64,000 nucleotides of DNA, taken from an uncultured Myxococcales bacterium (GTDB lineage Bacteria; Myxococcota_A; UBA9042). The stretch spans positions 46,621 to 110,620 of the forward strand of contig CAIMEY010000061.1 in assembly GCA_903840165.1 (NCBI GenBank), given 5' to 3'. How positions within the stretch are numbered: the first letter of the stretch is position 1; each line of letters opens with the position of its first letter. Positions 7,618-16,766 of the stretch are shown in pieces. The notes under the pieces were generated by a model. It did no database searches, was not told where the DNA came from, and saw only the letters and a list, made by a program, of their open reading frames with translations. The position numbers were made by a program, and so were the translations under genes.

Positions 7618-9420
7618 CTAGTCTTTGTACATCACTTCGGTGATGCGGAAGGCCGATCTCTCCAGGTCTCGCAGGGCGTTTTGGATGCGCGCGAGGTCAG
7701 AAGTCTCTGTGGCTCGTCGCGCACCTTCTAGGTCGGCTCGAATCTGATTGAGCTCCGCCTCTGTCAGATAATTGCCTGATTCCGCAAGGGATCGCTCGGT
7801 CGTGTAGACCAAGCCAGCCACACGCCGACGTAGTTCTGCCGTTTCGACGTTGACGCGGTCGGCGTCGCTGTACTGCTCGGCCTCAGCCAGGATTCGTTCA
7901 ATCGCGGCCTCCGTCAGACCGCTGGTCGCCCGGACCTTGACTTGGTGCTCCCGCTTGGTGCCGAGATCTCGCGCCGAAACCGACAAAATGCCATTGGCAT
8001 CAATGGAGAAATTGACTTCAATCTTAGGCACACCGCGCAATGCAGGCGGAATGCCGACCAGTTCAAACCGCGCCAGACTCGTGTTGTCCTGGGCCAAGGG
8101 ACGTTCACCCTGCAGGACATGGATGTTGACCAGCGGCTGGTAATCCTCTGCAGTTGTAAACACTTCAGTCAGACTTGTCGGCACCGTCGAGTTGCGCGCG
8201 ATCAGCTTGGTCATGACGTTGCCCGCGGTTTCAATACCCAGGGACAAAGGCGTCACGTCTAGAAGGACGATATCTCCTACATCCCCCGCAAGAATCGCTC
8301 CTTGCACGGCAGCGCCCACGGCGACGGCTTCGTCTGGATTGACCGAGCGATTGGGCTGTCGGCCGAAGAACTCGGCGACGCGCTGCTGCACCATCGGCAT
8401 TTTGGTCATGCCGCCTACCAGCAAGACATCATTAATATCGCGCACATTCAAACCGGCTGCCTCGACGGCATCGCGGCAGTGCGCGATGGTCTGCTCGATC
8501 AAGTCATCACACAGCAATTCGAGATCGTTGCGCGACAGAATGTGCCGTAGGTGCTTGGGACCAGAGGCATCTGCCGTCAAGAACGGCAGCGAAATCTCGG
8601 TCTCCTCGACGCTGGAAAGCTCGATCTTGGCCCTTTCAGCCGCGTCCTTGAGCCGCTGCAGCGCCACGGGATCCTGATGCAAATCAATGCCTTCGTCGGC
8701 GCGGAATCCCACGATCAGCTGGTCCATCAGGCGCGCATCGACGTCCTCGCCGCCTAGGAACGTATCGCCATGGGTTGCGCGCACTTGGAATACGCCGCCC
8801 GAAAACTCGAGGATCGAGATATCGAACGTGCCACCTCCCAAGTCGTACACCGCGATAATCCCTGATTGTTCAGCGGAAATGCCATAGGCCAGTGCTGCCG
8901 CTGTCGGTTCGTTGATGATGCGCAGGACGTTGAGACCAGCGAGGCGACCGGCATCACGGGTCGCTTGGCGTTGGGCATCGTCAAAATACGCCGGCACAGT
9001 GATCACAGCGTCATTGATGGGCTGCTCTGTGTATTCCTGGGCAGTTTCGCGTAGTTGGCGCAAGATAAATGCGCCAATCTCCGGCGGCGTGTAGCGCTTG
9101 CCGTGCACGATCACACAGGCGTCACCATTGTCGGCTGCCCCCACCTTGAACGGCGAGGTCATCTGCATCCGCTGTACTTCTTGGGACTTGAACTTGCGGC
9201 CCATCATGCGCTTGGTGGCGAAGACGGTACTCTGCGGATTGGCTACCGCTTGGCGTTTCGCAATGTTTCCGACCAGTCGCTGTCCGTCTGGCGTGAAGGC
9301 CACCATCGAAGGCGTCGTCCGCGTCCCTTCCGAATTCGGAATGACGTTGGGCACGCCGCCGTCAAAGATAACCACGCACGAGTTGGTGGTTCCCAGGTCG
9401 ATGCCGATGACTTTATCCAT
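7618..9420 (-). CDS. dnaK: Hsp70 chaperone DnaK, short C-terminus
   Basis: ATP-driven chaperone. 600 residues against about 635-640 for typical DnaK. The nucleotide-binding domain carries [12 protein letters not shown] at the start, [22 protein letters not shown] and [10 protein letters not shown]. It is followed by the [11 protein letters not shown] linker region and the substrate-binding domain. The helical lid is present, but the disordered Gly/Asn-rich tail and the EEVKD-like end are absent: the protein stops at RITEVMYKD. It leads a group with dnaJ and thiL on the minus strand; grpE is not in the window. The 374 bases upstream hold a possible sigma70-type promoter, and I found no CIRCE element. 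Family identity is certain; whether it is the main DnaK or a paralogue is open. Confidence 0.95.
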   Translation of the reverse strand: MDKVIGIDLGTTNSCVVIFDGGVPNVIPNSEGTRTTPSMVAFTPDGQRLVGNIAKRQAVANPQSTVFATKRMMGRKFKSQEVQRMQMTSPFKVGAADNGDACVIVHGKRYTPPEIGAFILRQLRETAQEYTEQPINDAVITVPAYFDDAQRQATRDAGRLAGLNVLRIINEPTAAALAYGISAEQSGIIAVYDLGGGTFDISILEFSGGVFQVRATHGDTFLGGEDVDARLMDQLIVGFRADEGIDLHQDPVALQRLKDAAERAKIELSSVEETEISLPFLTADASGPKHLRHILSRNDLELLCDDLIEQTIAHCRDAVEAAGLNVRDINDVLLVGGMTKMPMVQQRVAEFFGRQPNRSVNPDEAVAVGAAVQGAILAGDVGDIVLLDVTPLSLGIETAGNVMTKLIARNSTVPTSLTEVFTTAEDYQPLVNIHVLQGERPLAQDNTSLARFELVGIPPALRGVPKIEVNFSIDANGILSVSARDLGTKREHQVKVRATSGLTEAAIERILAEAEQYSDADRVNVETAELRRRVAGLVYTTERSLAESGNYLTEAELNQIRADLEGARRATETSDLARIQNALRDLERSAFRITEVMYKD

Positions 9421-9794
9421 TCCGATTCCATCGTTCCATCGCGTGTGCGATGCTGTTCAAGCAGGCCCAACGCCCCAGGGGGAGGAGGTTGCCGGGGCGA
9501 TGTCGCCGGACTGCACTCGCAGTACCGCACGCTTGTTCGACCTTCCGGTTGCGGCGAAGCATTGCGGAAAGCTCCCCCACCCGTCAACTGCAGCCTCTGA
9601 GCCAGCGGTTTGGGCGATGGCGGCCGCATGGGGCTGGGCCAGTCGTCTTCCCAACTAGCTAATATTTCAGTCTAAAAAACCGGCCAATGGATGGGGCATG
9701 GCGGCCACAGTGCGATCAGCCCCGTCTGCTGTCCCTGAACGCCCCGCGTGTTGGCTCGCGCCCGCCGGGAAGTCGGGTTGGTGAGGCACGCAGC
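9421..9794. other. Intergenic region upstream of dnaK, downstream of the wzc-like gene
   Basis: 374 bases without a convincing gene. On the minus strand the AT-rich stretch around 9659-9687 stands out from the GC-rich surroundings. It includes a T-run just after the wzc-like gene that is preceded by only a 4-bp possible stem, so I do not call a terminator. A candidate dnaK promoter overlaps this stretch. No inverted repeat resembling CIRCE and no sigma32-type pair of boxes at proper spacing was found. Confidence 0.6.
9659..9687 (-). promoter_or_regulatory. Candidate sigma70-type promoter for dnaK
   Basis: On the minus strand, TTGGCC (9687-9682) and TATTAG (9664-9659) are 17 bases apart, each matching 4 of 6 consensus positions, inside the only AT-rich stretch of the spacer. 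It would give a leader of about 230 bases. This is weak pattern evidence only. Confidence 0.3.
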
Positions 9795-12044
9795 TTAGGC
9801 GGCCGGCCTTTGTTTGCGCTTGCGCTCTTCTTCCTCTTTGCGTTCCTGTTCCGGATCAATGGCATAGCGATAACGGTAGGCAGCGCGCCGTCGGTAGCCC
9901 TGCCCGTAGTAGTAGCCGTAGCCAGCCCCGTGAATGCTTGTGCGCGACAACACCATGCCGAGCAAAGGCGCATTGATGCTGCGCATGGTATCCACGGCCG
10001 CCTTGACCGACTGACGCACGCTGCGTTTGGCGTGGCCGACCAGGACGACGCCATCGACCATATTGGCGAGCACCAAGGCGTCGGCGACGATGTCGACGGG
10101 TGAAGAGTCAAAGATCACCATGTCATAGCGATCTTGCAGATCACGCACCAACTGCCGGAAGCGTTCGGTATGCAGCAACTCCGACGGATTGGGCGGCACC
10201 GGGCCACAGGCCAAGAAATCCAGGCCAGTCACGCAGGTAGGGCGCACCAGTTTGTCGACCGACTCGTGGCCGACCACATAGCTGGTGACACCGACCTCAT
10301 TGGTCAGGTCAAAGACCTTGTGTAAACGCGGTTTGCGCAGGTCCGTGTCCACCAATATGGCCTTGCCCGTCGAGGCGGCCAAGGTAATCGCCAGCGTCGT
10401 TGAAGTAGAGGTCTTGCCTTCGCGCGGCATTCCGGAAGTCACCAGCAGGGAGCGGAATGGCTTGTCTGGCCTCATAAATAAAAGATTGGTGCGCACGGCC
10501 CGAGCCGCTTCCGCCACCCGCGAGTTCGGCCGGAAATGAACGTAGAGGTCGAATTTCCCTTCTGGAATCGGCCCTCCTTCCTGCAGGTCCTGGGGCGAAA
10601 AGGTCGGAATCGAGCCTAAGAACGTAGTGCCAACGCGATCTTCCACATCCGCCCGGTCCTTGATCGTATTGTCGAGTCCTTCGGCGACAAGGGCAGCCAG
10701 TAGACCGCAGAGCAGGCCCAGCAAAAGGCCAATGACCATGTTCAGTTGCAAGTTCGGCCGAACCGGGGTCTTTGGCACCGTCGCCATGTCCAGGATGGAC
10801 ACGTTGTTGACGCCGACGTCGCGGGCCAGATCGGTTTCTGCATAGCGTTTTCCGACCTTCTCATAGAACATCTTGTCTTCATCCGCCTTGGCCAGAAGCA
10901 GGTCGTGCTCCAGCTTGGCGCGACGGATCTCGCCGTCTTCCTCGTGATTCTTGCCAATTTGCGCTTCCAGGTCAGCCAGTTGTGCCTGTGACGCCGTGGC
11001 AATCTGGGTCGCCGAGTCGTAGAGCGCGTTGATGTGCTTGGTCGCCATCAGCACCAGTTGGTCCATTTGCCGTGTAATCGCCTCTACTTTTGGGTGCTTG
11101 TCGAGGTATACCGGCTCAAGCTCGCGGCGCCTAATCTCCAAGTCCATGTAGCGGCGCTTGAGTTCTCCGACCAGCGTGTCGCGCATGACCGTAGGCGCAC
11201 CCGCGCTAAAAATATCCTTCGTTCCGCGGACCTTCTTCAACTGACCCACGTCTTGGGTCGCGCGCAGGTAGATGGCGTGCACCTCCCGCCAGTCGTGGTT
11301 CAGGGCCAGCATCCGCTCGTTGAGGGCCGACCGTCGCGCATCGCTGAAGTCATGCTCCTTTTCAAAGTCGAATAGCTGCGTTTGTGACAGGTTCTTCTTC
11401 TCTTCCAGCCTATTGCGCAGAATCTGCAGTTCGCGGGAGGCCTCGCGTACCGTGCTCCGTTTGCGGTCGATGTTGCGATCCTTGTAGGCCTGCATCACCG
11501 TGTTGACGACCTGCTGGGCAAACTGCGGATCGGTGTCTTCCATGAAAATCTTTGCGATCATCGAATCATCGGGCAACTCAGTGCCGATGCGCCCGGCCAA
11601 TGTTCCGACAGGGTCGGCCGACGCAATGATCTTGTCGCGCACTTCCTTGCTTGGCGGTGGATCGATGGCATCGATACCCAGGAAGTGCTGATTGGTAGAC
11701 AATTTCAGAGAGTTGACGACGATCGCTGCCAAGTCGCGCGACTGGATGATCTGCATTTGCGCTGAATAGTAGGGCTTGGCCGCAAAGAAGTTAGAAGTGC
11801 CTAGCGTAACTACATCACTAACATCATTAAGAATTTTTGGAGGAGCCGAGTCGATTTGCACCATTCCGGTGGCCCGATACACCGGCTTCTGGTGCTTGGT
11901 GACCACGATGGACCCAGCAAACACCAGGATGGCCGTGGCTATGAACCACCAACGTCGCGCTGCAATGATTTCCGTCGTCCGCGCAATCGCTTGCTCTACG
12001 GCGACGTCGGCCTTGCCCGAGTTGGCGGGGCGCGTTTCAAGCAT
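9795..12044 (-). CDS. Wzc-like polysaccharide co-polymerase with BY-kinase domain
   Basis: Controls chain length and export of a surface polysaccharide and autophosphorylates on tyrosine. 749 residues from ATG 12044, chosen because GGAG lies about 11 bases upstream. It has an N-terminal transmembrane helix (about 32-49), a periplasmic Wzz-type domain with long coiled-coil segments, a second transmembrane helix (about 434-457) and a cytoplasmic tyrosine kinase. Walker A is SGMPREGKTSTS (Lys about 544), Walker A' is ILVDTDLRKPRLH, and a later strand is YDMVIFDSSPVD. The tail has a tyrosine cluster (YGYYYGQGY, AYRYRYA), the expected autophosphorylation sites, then Glu/Lys/Arg-rich residues. It is encoded 24 bases after the Wza-like gene. 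Polymer chemistry cannot be deduced, as no glycosyltransferases are nearby. Confidence 0.9.
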   Translation of the reverse strand: MLETRPANSGKADVAVEQAIARTTEIIAARRWWFIATAILVFAGSIVVTKHQKPVYRATGMVQIDSAPPKILNDVSDVVTLGTSNFFAAKPYYSAQMQIIQSRDLAAIVVNSLKLSTNQHFLGIDAIDPPPSKEVRDKIIASADPVGTLAGRIGTELPDDSMIAKIFMEDTDPQFAQQVVNTVMQAYKDRNIDRKRSTVREASRELQILRNRLEEKKNLSQTQLFDFEKEHDFSDARRSALNERMLALNHDWREVHAIYLRATQDVGQLKKVRGTKDIFSAGAPTVMRDTLVGELKRRYMDLEIRRRELEPVYLDKHPKVEAITRQMDQLVLMATKHINALYDSATQIATASQAQLADLEAQIGKNHEEDGEIRRAKLEHDLLLAKADEDKMFYEKVGKRYAETDLARDVGVNNVSILDMATVPKTPVRPNLQLNMVIGLLLGLLCGLLAALVAEGLDNTIKDRADVEDRVGTTFLGSIPTFSPQDLQEGGPIPEGKFDLYVHFRPNSRVAEAARAVRTNLLFMRPDKPFRSLLVTSGMPREGKTSTSTTLAITLAASTGKAILVDTDLRKPRLHKVFDLTNEVGVTSYVVGHESVDKLVRPTCVTGLDFLACGPVPPNPSELLHTERFRQLVRDLQDRYDMVIFDSSPVDIVADALVLANMVDGVVLVGHAKRSVRQSVKAAVDTMRSINAPLLGMVLSRTSIHGAGYGYYYGQGYRRRAAYRYRYAIDPEQERKEEEERKRKQRPAA

Positions 12045-12068
12045 GGCGACCAAGACTCCGACTCATCG

Positions 12069-12755
12069 CTAAAGCACCGTTTCCGGTACATAAATAATAT
12101 CACCGGGTTGTACTGCGAAATTGACAGCAAGCCCCTGCATGATCTTTTCCACCGGCACGGGAATCCGTCGCTGTCCCGTGGGTTCTGCGCGCGTGACAAT
12201 CGTGAAGTTCTTCTCGGCCACAGGGGAGAAGCCGCCGGCCAGGGTAATGGCCTCAACAATGGTCATGCGGTCGGTGAACTGCAAGCGACCAGGCGTTCTT
12301 ACTTCCCCAAGAACAAAGACCTTTTTGCTGGAAAGTGACTTGACCTGAACCACCACATAGGGGTTGCGCAAGAAGCCTTGTTTGAGGCGTTTTCGCAGCA
12401 ATTCACCGACTTGAGCTGCGGCAAGTCCCTCGACGGTGATGGTGCCCACTAGCGGATAGTCGATCTGGCCGGCGGGAGAGATGACAAAACTCCCTGACAA
12501 TGCAGGCTCTTCATAAACGCGAACTTCAATTTCGTCGCCGGCGCCAAGGCTGGTCGACTGAATGATGTGGCGGGCGTCAATGCGAACTTCGGAGTAGTTG
12601 TTCGAGGCCGTACTCGGGCAACCCGTCGACCATACAGCGCAAAGCCCCAGCATCAGCCAACTGGCGATGCGTAAACGGCCACGGGTGCCCCGGCAGTCGC
12701 ATAGGGTGGCAACGAGGCGTGGCGGTTGCCTAAAGGCCGGTCCTGTTGCCGTCAC
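12069..12755 (-). CDS. Wza-like outer-membrane polysaccharide export lipoprotein
   Basis: Outer-membrane exit channel component. 228 residues from GTG 12755, chosen because AAGGAG sits 9 bases upstream; a longer in-frame reading to 12962 would put about 70 unlikely residues before the signal peptide. The signal ends in a lipobox (WSTGC). It is followed by a polysaccharide export domain (GDEIEVRVYEEPALSG, GQIDYPLVG) and a SLBB-type beta-grasp (VFVLGEVRTPGRL, ITLAGGFSPVAEKN). It is shorter than E. coli Wza (about 380) and carries one SLBB repeat, like many myxobacterial-type exporters. It lies between the outer-membrane barrel gene and the Wzc-like kinase, consistent with one transport complex. 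Confidence 0.88.
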   Translation of the reverse strand: MTATGPAFRQPPRLVATLCDCRGTRGRLRIASWLMLGLCAVWSTGCPSTASNNYSEVRIDARHIIQSTSLGAGDEIEVRVYEEPALSGSFVISPAGQIDYPLVGTITVEGLAAAQVGELLRKRLKQGFLRNPYVVVQVKSLSSKKVFVLGEVRTPGRLQFTDRMTIVEAITLAGGFSPVAEKNFTIVTRAEPTGQRRIPVPVEKIMQGLAVNFAVQPGDIIYVPETVL

Positions 12756-12986
12756 GGGTGGTTGCTCCTTGGTAGGCCGTGCCAGAGCGGGGAAACCGCT
12801 GTCCTGGCTCCTCGCTGCGCTGGCAGCTTTCGCGTTGCTTGGAAGTTGCGGAATGTGTTGGTGCTTCGTTTGGGACCGAATCTCCGCCATCGTCGCTGGC
12901 CTTGGCTCTCGTTTCGGCCAAGCCCCGTCCGGCTCATCGAATTCTCGCACCACGCCAAGCACTCCGGCGGCCGCGTCGGCTCAGAC

Positions 12987-14456
12987 CTAGTAACGAACGG
13001 TGACAGTCGCAAAGATTTCATGGGCTTGGTACGCGCCCACGTCTAACACGCGGTTGGCGTTGCTCACCACCGTGCAGTCATTGAGGCAGACCTTGTAGCC
13101 CGTAATCACTTGGCGTAGTGCATAGCCGAGGTCCACTGCCAGCAACCGCGACACGTCAAAGGAGGCGGACAGGGTTGCGTCCAACTGGTTGTCATGGCGG
13201 GTCCCCGCCGATACGCTTAGCGGCGTTCCGTTGACGCCAATCGTCGGTACGTACGGGCCAAACGTCACATAGCTGTAGCCAAAGGCACCTTTGAAATCAA
13301 CGATCTTGCCGAACCGCTGCAGTAGCGAAATCGACGCGCGATGAAAGCTTGCATAGGTACCGTAAAACGAGGTGCGGAAGTCGTGGTTGTAGCCGACCGT
13401 CACGCGCGTTGCCTCAGCGGGGCGCAAACCGATAGCTAAGGAGGCCAAGTAGCCGCTATAAGTGCTCGGCCCTTCGCTCATCGACAGGCCCCAGCCGCCT
13501 CCGACGTCGACGGTGACGCGTTTGGTCAAAGCGCCGGCCATACCGACCTTGGCGCGAAATGGCTTAGAATTCTGCGACAAGCCCATCTTCACCAGCGACG
13601 TGGAGGAGGTGCTGTCGACGTAGTTCATGAAATCCCAACCCAAATCGACCAAGGCCGCGGTCTTGGGCAAGAAGCGCCACGAACCCGTCAGCCGCGTGCG
13701 CAGCGTGTTGGCGTTGCCCGCGGTGAATTCCTCAAAGCGTTGAATGCCAAAGGAGCCAATCGCGGCGATCACGAAGGGACGTCGCTCTGGATGATCGCCC
13801 GGGTGAAACTCGATGCGACCACCAACGTCATTGTTATTGCTGTTGAGCGAGGCGATCGTGTCCCAGTTTTGGGCGCGCAGTACGCGGTTGAAGTGCTCGA
13901 ACATGCTGAAAGAGATGGCTTTCTTTTGGCCGAAAGTCAGGTCTAGGTTCGCTGCGCCACCGATGCCGTCCTGAGCCGTGACGTTCTTGTTGTCCGACAG
14001 GTACACGCGCCCTTCGCCCGAAGAGTTGAAATTGAACGCCGTGTTGCTGCTCAGATCGTTTTGCAGGCTCAGGCTCGGGCGAATGCGAATCGACGTCGCC
14101 GATACCGGAGCGTTGCCATATTCTTGCACGTTGCCGTTGAACAAGTTCGTGTCGTAATGGCCTTGGACGCCCACGGCTGGGTGGAGCACGAACTCGCCGC
14201 TGTGCAGGCCCGATTCACGGCCGATCACAGGCGGCAGGGCCTGTTCCGCGGTCTGGGCCCAAGCCTGTACCGGCAACCCCAAACAAGCTACTACCGCGAA
14301 AAGCAAGCGAAATGCGCGCCCCGGGCAAGCTGTGGCCCCATTGCGCCGTGGCGATGGCATTTGTCTTGTTGCGCAGCCCGTAGCCCCGCCGACGGACGAG
14401 CCGATCGCGGTCATTGCTGGGCCGGAGTTTCCGGAAATAGGGAAGAATCCTGGCAT
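12987..14456 (-). CDS. Outer-membrane beta-barrel of a polysaccharide export locus
   Basis: 489 residues from the longest start; AGGAT lies about 8 bases upstream. A hydrophobic signal core with QAWAQ cleavage-like end sits around residues 48-68, so the true start may be further in, for example Met33 at 14360. The mature chain alternates polar and hydrophobic residues, with many Gly/Asn/Thr-rich strands. It has a YDTNLFNG segment near the N-terminus, as in surface-polysaccharide-linked barrels, and ends in TVTVRY with an aromatic C-terminal residue as in barrel proteins. First gene of the barrel, Wza, Wzc order on the minus strand. A role as the outer-membrane passage or partner for the polymer is inferred from position; the family cannot be named with certainty. 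Confidence 0.75.
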   Translation of the reverse strand: MPGFFPISGNSGPAMTAIGSSVGGATGCATRQMPSPRRNGATACPGRAFRLLFAVVACLGLPVQAWAQTAEQALPPVIGRESGLHSGEFVLHPAVGVQGHYDTNLFNGNVQEYGNAPVSATSIRIRPSLSLQNDLSSNTAFNFNSSGEGRVYLSDNKNVTAQDGIGGAANLDLTFGQKKAISFSMFEHFNRVLRAQNWDTIASLNSNNNDVGGRIEFHPGDHPERRPFVIAAIGSFGIQRFEEFTAGNANTLRTRLTGSWRFLPKTAALVDLGWDFMNYVDSTSSTSLVKMGLSQNSKPFRAKVGMAGALTKRVTVDVGGGWGLSMSEGPSTYSGYLASLAIGLRPAEATRVTVGYNHDFRTSFYGTYASFHRASISLLQRFGKIVDFKGAFGYSYVTFGPYVPTIGVNGTPLSVSAGTRHDNQLDATLSASFDVSRLLAVDLGYALRQVITGYKVCLNDCTVVSNANRVLDVGAYQAHEIFATVTVRY

Positions 14457-14631
14457 CTTCTATCCTGGTCGACGTCTTCTGTCGCACCGTGGGTCAGACA
14501 AAGTCGACCCCGTTTTCTCAGCCAAACCTTGCTCGGTTCAGGCGTCTGGCAACCCAGTCTGTCCCGCCGTCGCCGTCGCGTCAGAACCCAGACCTCGCCG
14601 AGCGTCGGTCTTGCCTAAGGTCTCGCAGCGC

Positions 14632-15201
14632 CTAGTTCTTGCAGACACCACCCGGGCAAAAGAACGGGCTCGCAGAAACCTGTTGTTCGAGTTTGGGCAC
14701 AATATCAGTCAGTCCCTGTGTTGGCTCCACGTCCGGCACGTCGGGGTCGATGACCTTCTCAATGTAGGGCCGGCCGTCGATCGCGCCATCCACCGAGGGA
14801 CCGCCGCAGCCCTTGAGTTGTCCTTCGAGCTCTTCTGACTTATTGAAAGTAATAGAAATCTTGACGTACTCGTGCTCTGCGCAGCCGCCGTCTTTGCGCG
14901 CGGCGCACTCCTGCATCGACATATAGTTGCCTTCAGCCAACCGCATCAGGCCCTTCATGGTCGTCAAGGCTTCGTTGACACAGTTAACTCGGGTAATATT
15001 TTGCGATTTCCTCGCTTCTTCGAGTTCATTAAAACCGTCCGAGACCATCTTGTGCAGTCGATCGACGTAGGCCTTCCCTTGAGCCAATTGCCCTTCAATC
15101 TTGCCGGGATCTGCCGGAGCCTGCGCCTCTTCGGCACCGACCGCGACGGCGATCACCAAGCACAACAGCCCGACAGCCATGGCAATGTATTGACGTAACA
15201 T
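14632..15201 (-). CDS. Secreted or periplasmic protein of unknown function
   Basis: 189 residues from ATG 15201, chosen because AAGGAG lies 11 bases upstream and the signal peptide starts right there; a Met eight codons earlier is less likely. A signal peptide covers about residues 1-21 (GLLCLVIAVAVGAEE). The mature part is helical and charged, with six cysteines, two of them in the tail FFCPGGVCKN, suggesting disulfides in the periplasm. I do not recognise a family. A promoter candidate (15427-15456) lies upstream, and the gene is separated by 175 bases from the barrel gene downstream, so it may be transcribed with the export genes or alone. Confidence 0.65.
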   Translation of the reverse strand: MLRQYIAMAVGLLCLVIAVAVGAEEAQAPADPGKIEGQLAQGKAYVDRLHKMVSDGFNELEEARKSQNITRVNCVNEALTTMKGLMRLAEGNYMSMQECAARKDGGCAEHEYVKISITFNKSEELEGQLKGCGGPSVDGAIDGRPYIEKVIDPDVPDVEPTQGLTDIVPKLEQQVSASPFFCPGGVCKN

Positions 15202-15511
15202 GTTGAACTCTCTCTCCTTGTTCATTTCCGGTCACCGGGGCAGGTGGCTCAAGCGGCAATTGTCCTGGCGCCTTCGCCCAGGTTTCAGCACCGCGGTTGG
15301 CCGATCAGCGTTCGGTCTAGGCCGGCGATAGGACACCTGCTCCAGCGCTAAGTCTGGAAAAGGATGGTCTAATTCGCGAGCAAATCCCGTAGCGTCCATG
15401 AACCCCCATGTCCTGCAAACGTGCAAAGTGTAGGACTGGCCTGTTGTCTCTGTCAATTCCGGACCGAAGGGCAACCCGGAGGCTGGAGCGGCGCAAGGCG
15501 TCGCAAACCGG
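15202..15511. other. Intergenic region with promoter candidate
   Basis: 310 bases between the stop of the GFPHCC-motif gene and the secreted protein gene, both on the minus strand. A 115-residue minus-strand frame crosses it but overlaps the neighbour's end and has no signal of coding. The only element I can support is the promoter-like pair at 15427-15456. Confidence 0.55.
15427..15456 (-). promoter_or_regulatory. Candidate sigma70 promoter for the secreted protein gene
   Basis: On the minus strand a perfect TTGACA (15456-15451) is followed after 18 bases by TACACT (15432-15427, 4 of 6 matches to TATAAT). The leader to ATG 15201 would be about 220 bases. Spacing is one base longer than optimum. 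Confidence 0.45.
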
Positions 15512-16651
15512 TCACTCGTTGGGTTGCCGGGCCTGGTCCTTAGGATCAAAAAAATCGTGCTGCGCCTTGGACCAGCCAATGAGCAGGGCCGGTGTCTCAG
15601 CCTGCTTGGGAAAAACGCGTGTGGTTGTAGGGCCTTTTAGCACATGGACGCCGTCGTCCTGGGCCTGCAATCCATCGCCATCGCCGATCAAGTCGCTGAG
15701 ATGGGCGGTGAAAAAGAGCTGGACGGCCCGAGCCTCTGCGTCGGCGAAGGCATTGACCCACACGCGGTCCAAGCGAAAGATCGGAGAATCCATTGAATTG
15801 ATAGATAATTGGTTGCGGTCCGGCCCAGGCAGCCACGCGCCATCGAGCGCCGCGAACAGCGGAAGACGCCAGTAGAGGACGGGGCGACTCAGTGTTAATT
15901 CAAGTATTTCTGCGTACTTGGGTGCGGTCGCCAGCAGCGCTCGCCGATTGCGCCGCGCCTGCTTCAAGGCCTCGGCGCAGTCCAGGCGGCATGGGTAGTA
16001 GCTGGCCAGCTCTAAGTCACTCAAAGGATTAAGTAGAGCCTGGGGCGTCGGTCCTTGAGTGAGCGCCCGCCGACACGCGTCATCATTGACGGTGTCCTGA
16101 TCTTGGCGGCTGTGCGCGAAATCGGCGACAAAGGCTTGGACACAACAGTGAGGAAACCCAAGCAATTTCCCGGCTGCGCCTGCATCTTCGCGCCGCGATT
16201 GCTCGAGCGCCCGTAACTGGCGACCTTGGTCACCACGGCTGGCGTAAATGCAGACCAACTGCTGGTCTCGCGGGACCCCTGCGGTACTGCGCTTGGAACG
16301 CAGTATCAGGTAATCTTTCGCATAAGGTGCCGTGACCTCGACCTGGTACGTCCCCGCGAAGCGATCTACGAAAGCGCGGGCGTGCGCCAGGGGAATGTCT
16401 TCGAACTTGACCACGGGCTTGATGCCTTGACCGAGCATGGCGAGTTCAGCAGGCTTAAAGCCCCGATACGACAGTAGTTTTTCGGTTAGGACCCGGCCAT
16501 CAGGCCTCTGGGACCACGGCCATTGGCGCGGTCGCTGCGGCAGTTCGAAGCCTAGTATCTGACCCAACAGTTCAGAAGCCAAAGGTATTTCATCTTGCGC
16601 CAGGGCGCGCACCAACTTGGCATAGGTTTGGCTGAGTTGATACTGTTGCAT
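15512..16651 (-). CDS. Uncharacterised protein with GFPHCC and YYPCRxDC motifs
   Basis: 379 residues from ATG 16651, chosen over a Met ten codons upstream because AAGGTGG lies 8 bases before it. No signal peptide or membrane helix. The middle holds LLGFPHCCVQAF and, about 50 residues later, YYPCRLDCAEA; conserved-looking paired cysteines of this type occur in DUF483-like proteins, where they suggest a metal site, but I am not sure of membership. The N-terminal 90 residues are helical; the C-terminal third is Leu/Asp-rich without motifs. It is divergent from the UPF0158 gene at 16767 and shares an 80-to-115-base promoter region with it. Function unknown. Confidence 0.6.
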   Translation of the reverse strand: MQQYQLSQTYAKLVRALAQDEIPLASELLGQILGFELPQRPRQWPWSQRPDGRVLTEKLLSYRGFKPAELAMLGQGIKPVVKFEDIPLAHARAFVDRFAGTYQVEVTAPYAKDYLILRSKRSTAGVPRDQQLVCIYASRGDQGRQLRALEQSRREDAGAAGKLLGFPHCCVQAFVADFAHSRQDQDTVNDDACRRALTQGPTPQALLNPLSDLELASYYPCRLDCAEALKQARRNRRALLATAPKYAEILELTLSRPVLYWRLPLFAALDGAWLPGPDRNQLSINSMDSPIFRLDRVWVNAFADAEARAVQLFFTAHLSDLIGDGDGLQAQDDGVHVLKGPTTTRVFPKQAETPALLIGWSKAQHDFFDPKDQARQPNE

Positions 16652-16766
16652 GGTCGCCACCTTCGCGGCAGCATCGCCCAAGGTTGGGCGGACAACAAGG
16701 TGGTTGCCGGCGTTGGGTCAAGGGCGCAGGCAGGGCGCAGTCCGTGCCGGAATTGGATAAAATACA

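Noticed and set aside
9421..9794. CIRCE or sigma32 heat-shock promoter for dnaK
   Set aside because: No inverted repeat of the CIRCE type; CTTGAA-like and CCCCAT-like boxes occur but not at usable spacing.
12756..12962. N-terminal extension of the Wza-like protein
   Set aside because: No signal or domain in these 69 residues, while AAGGAG-GTG at 12755 precedes the lipoprotein signal directly.
15232..15579. 115-residue minus-strand frame between two genes
   Set aside because: Overlaps the end of the GFPHCC-motif gene and has no ribosome site or family.
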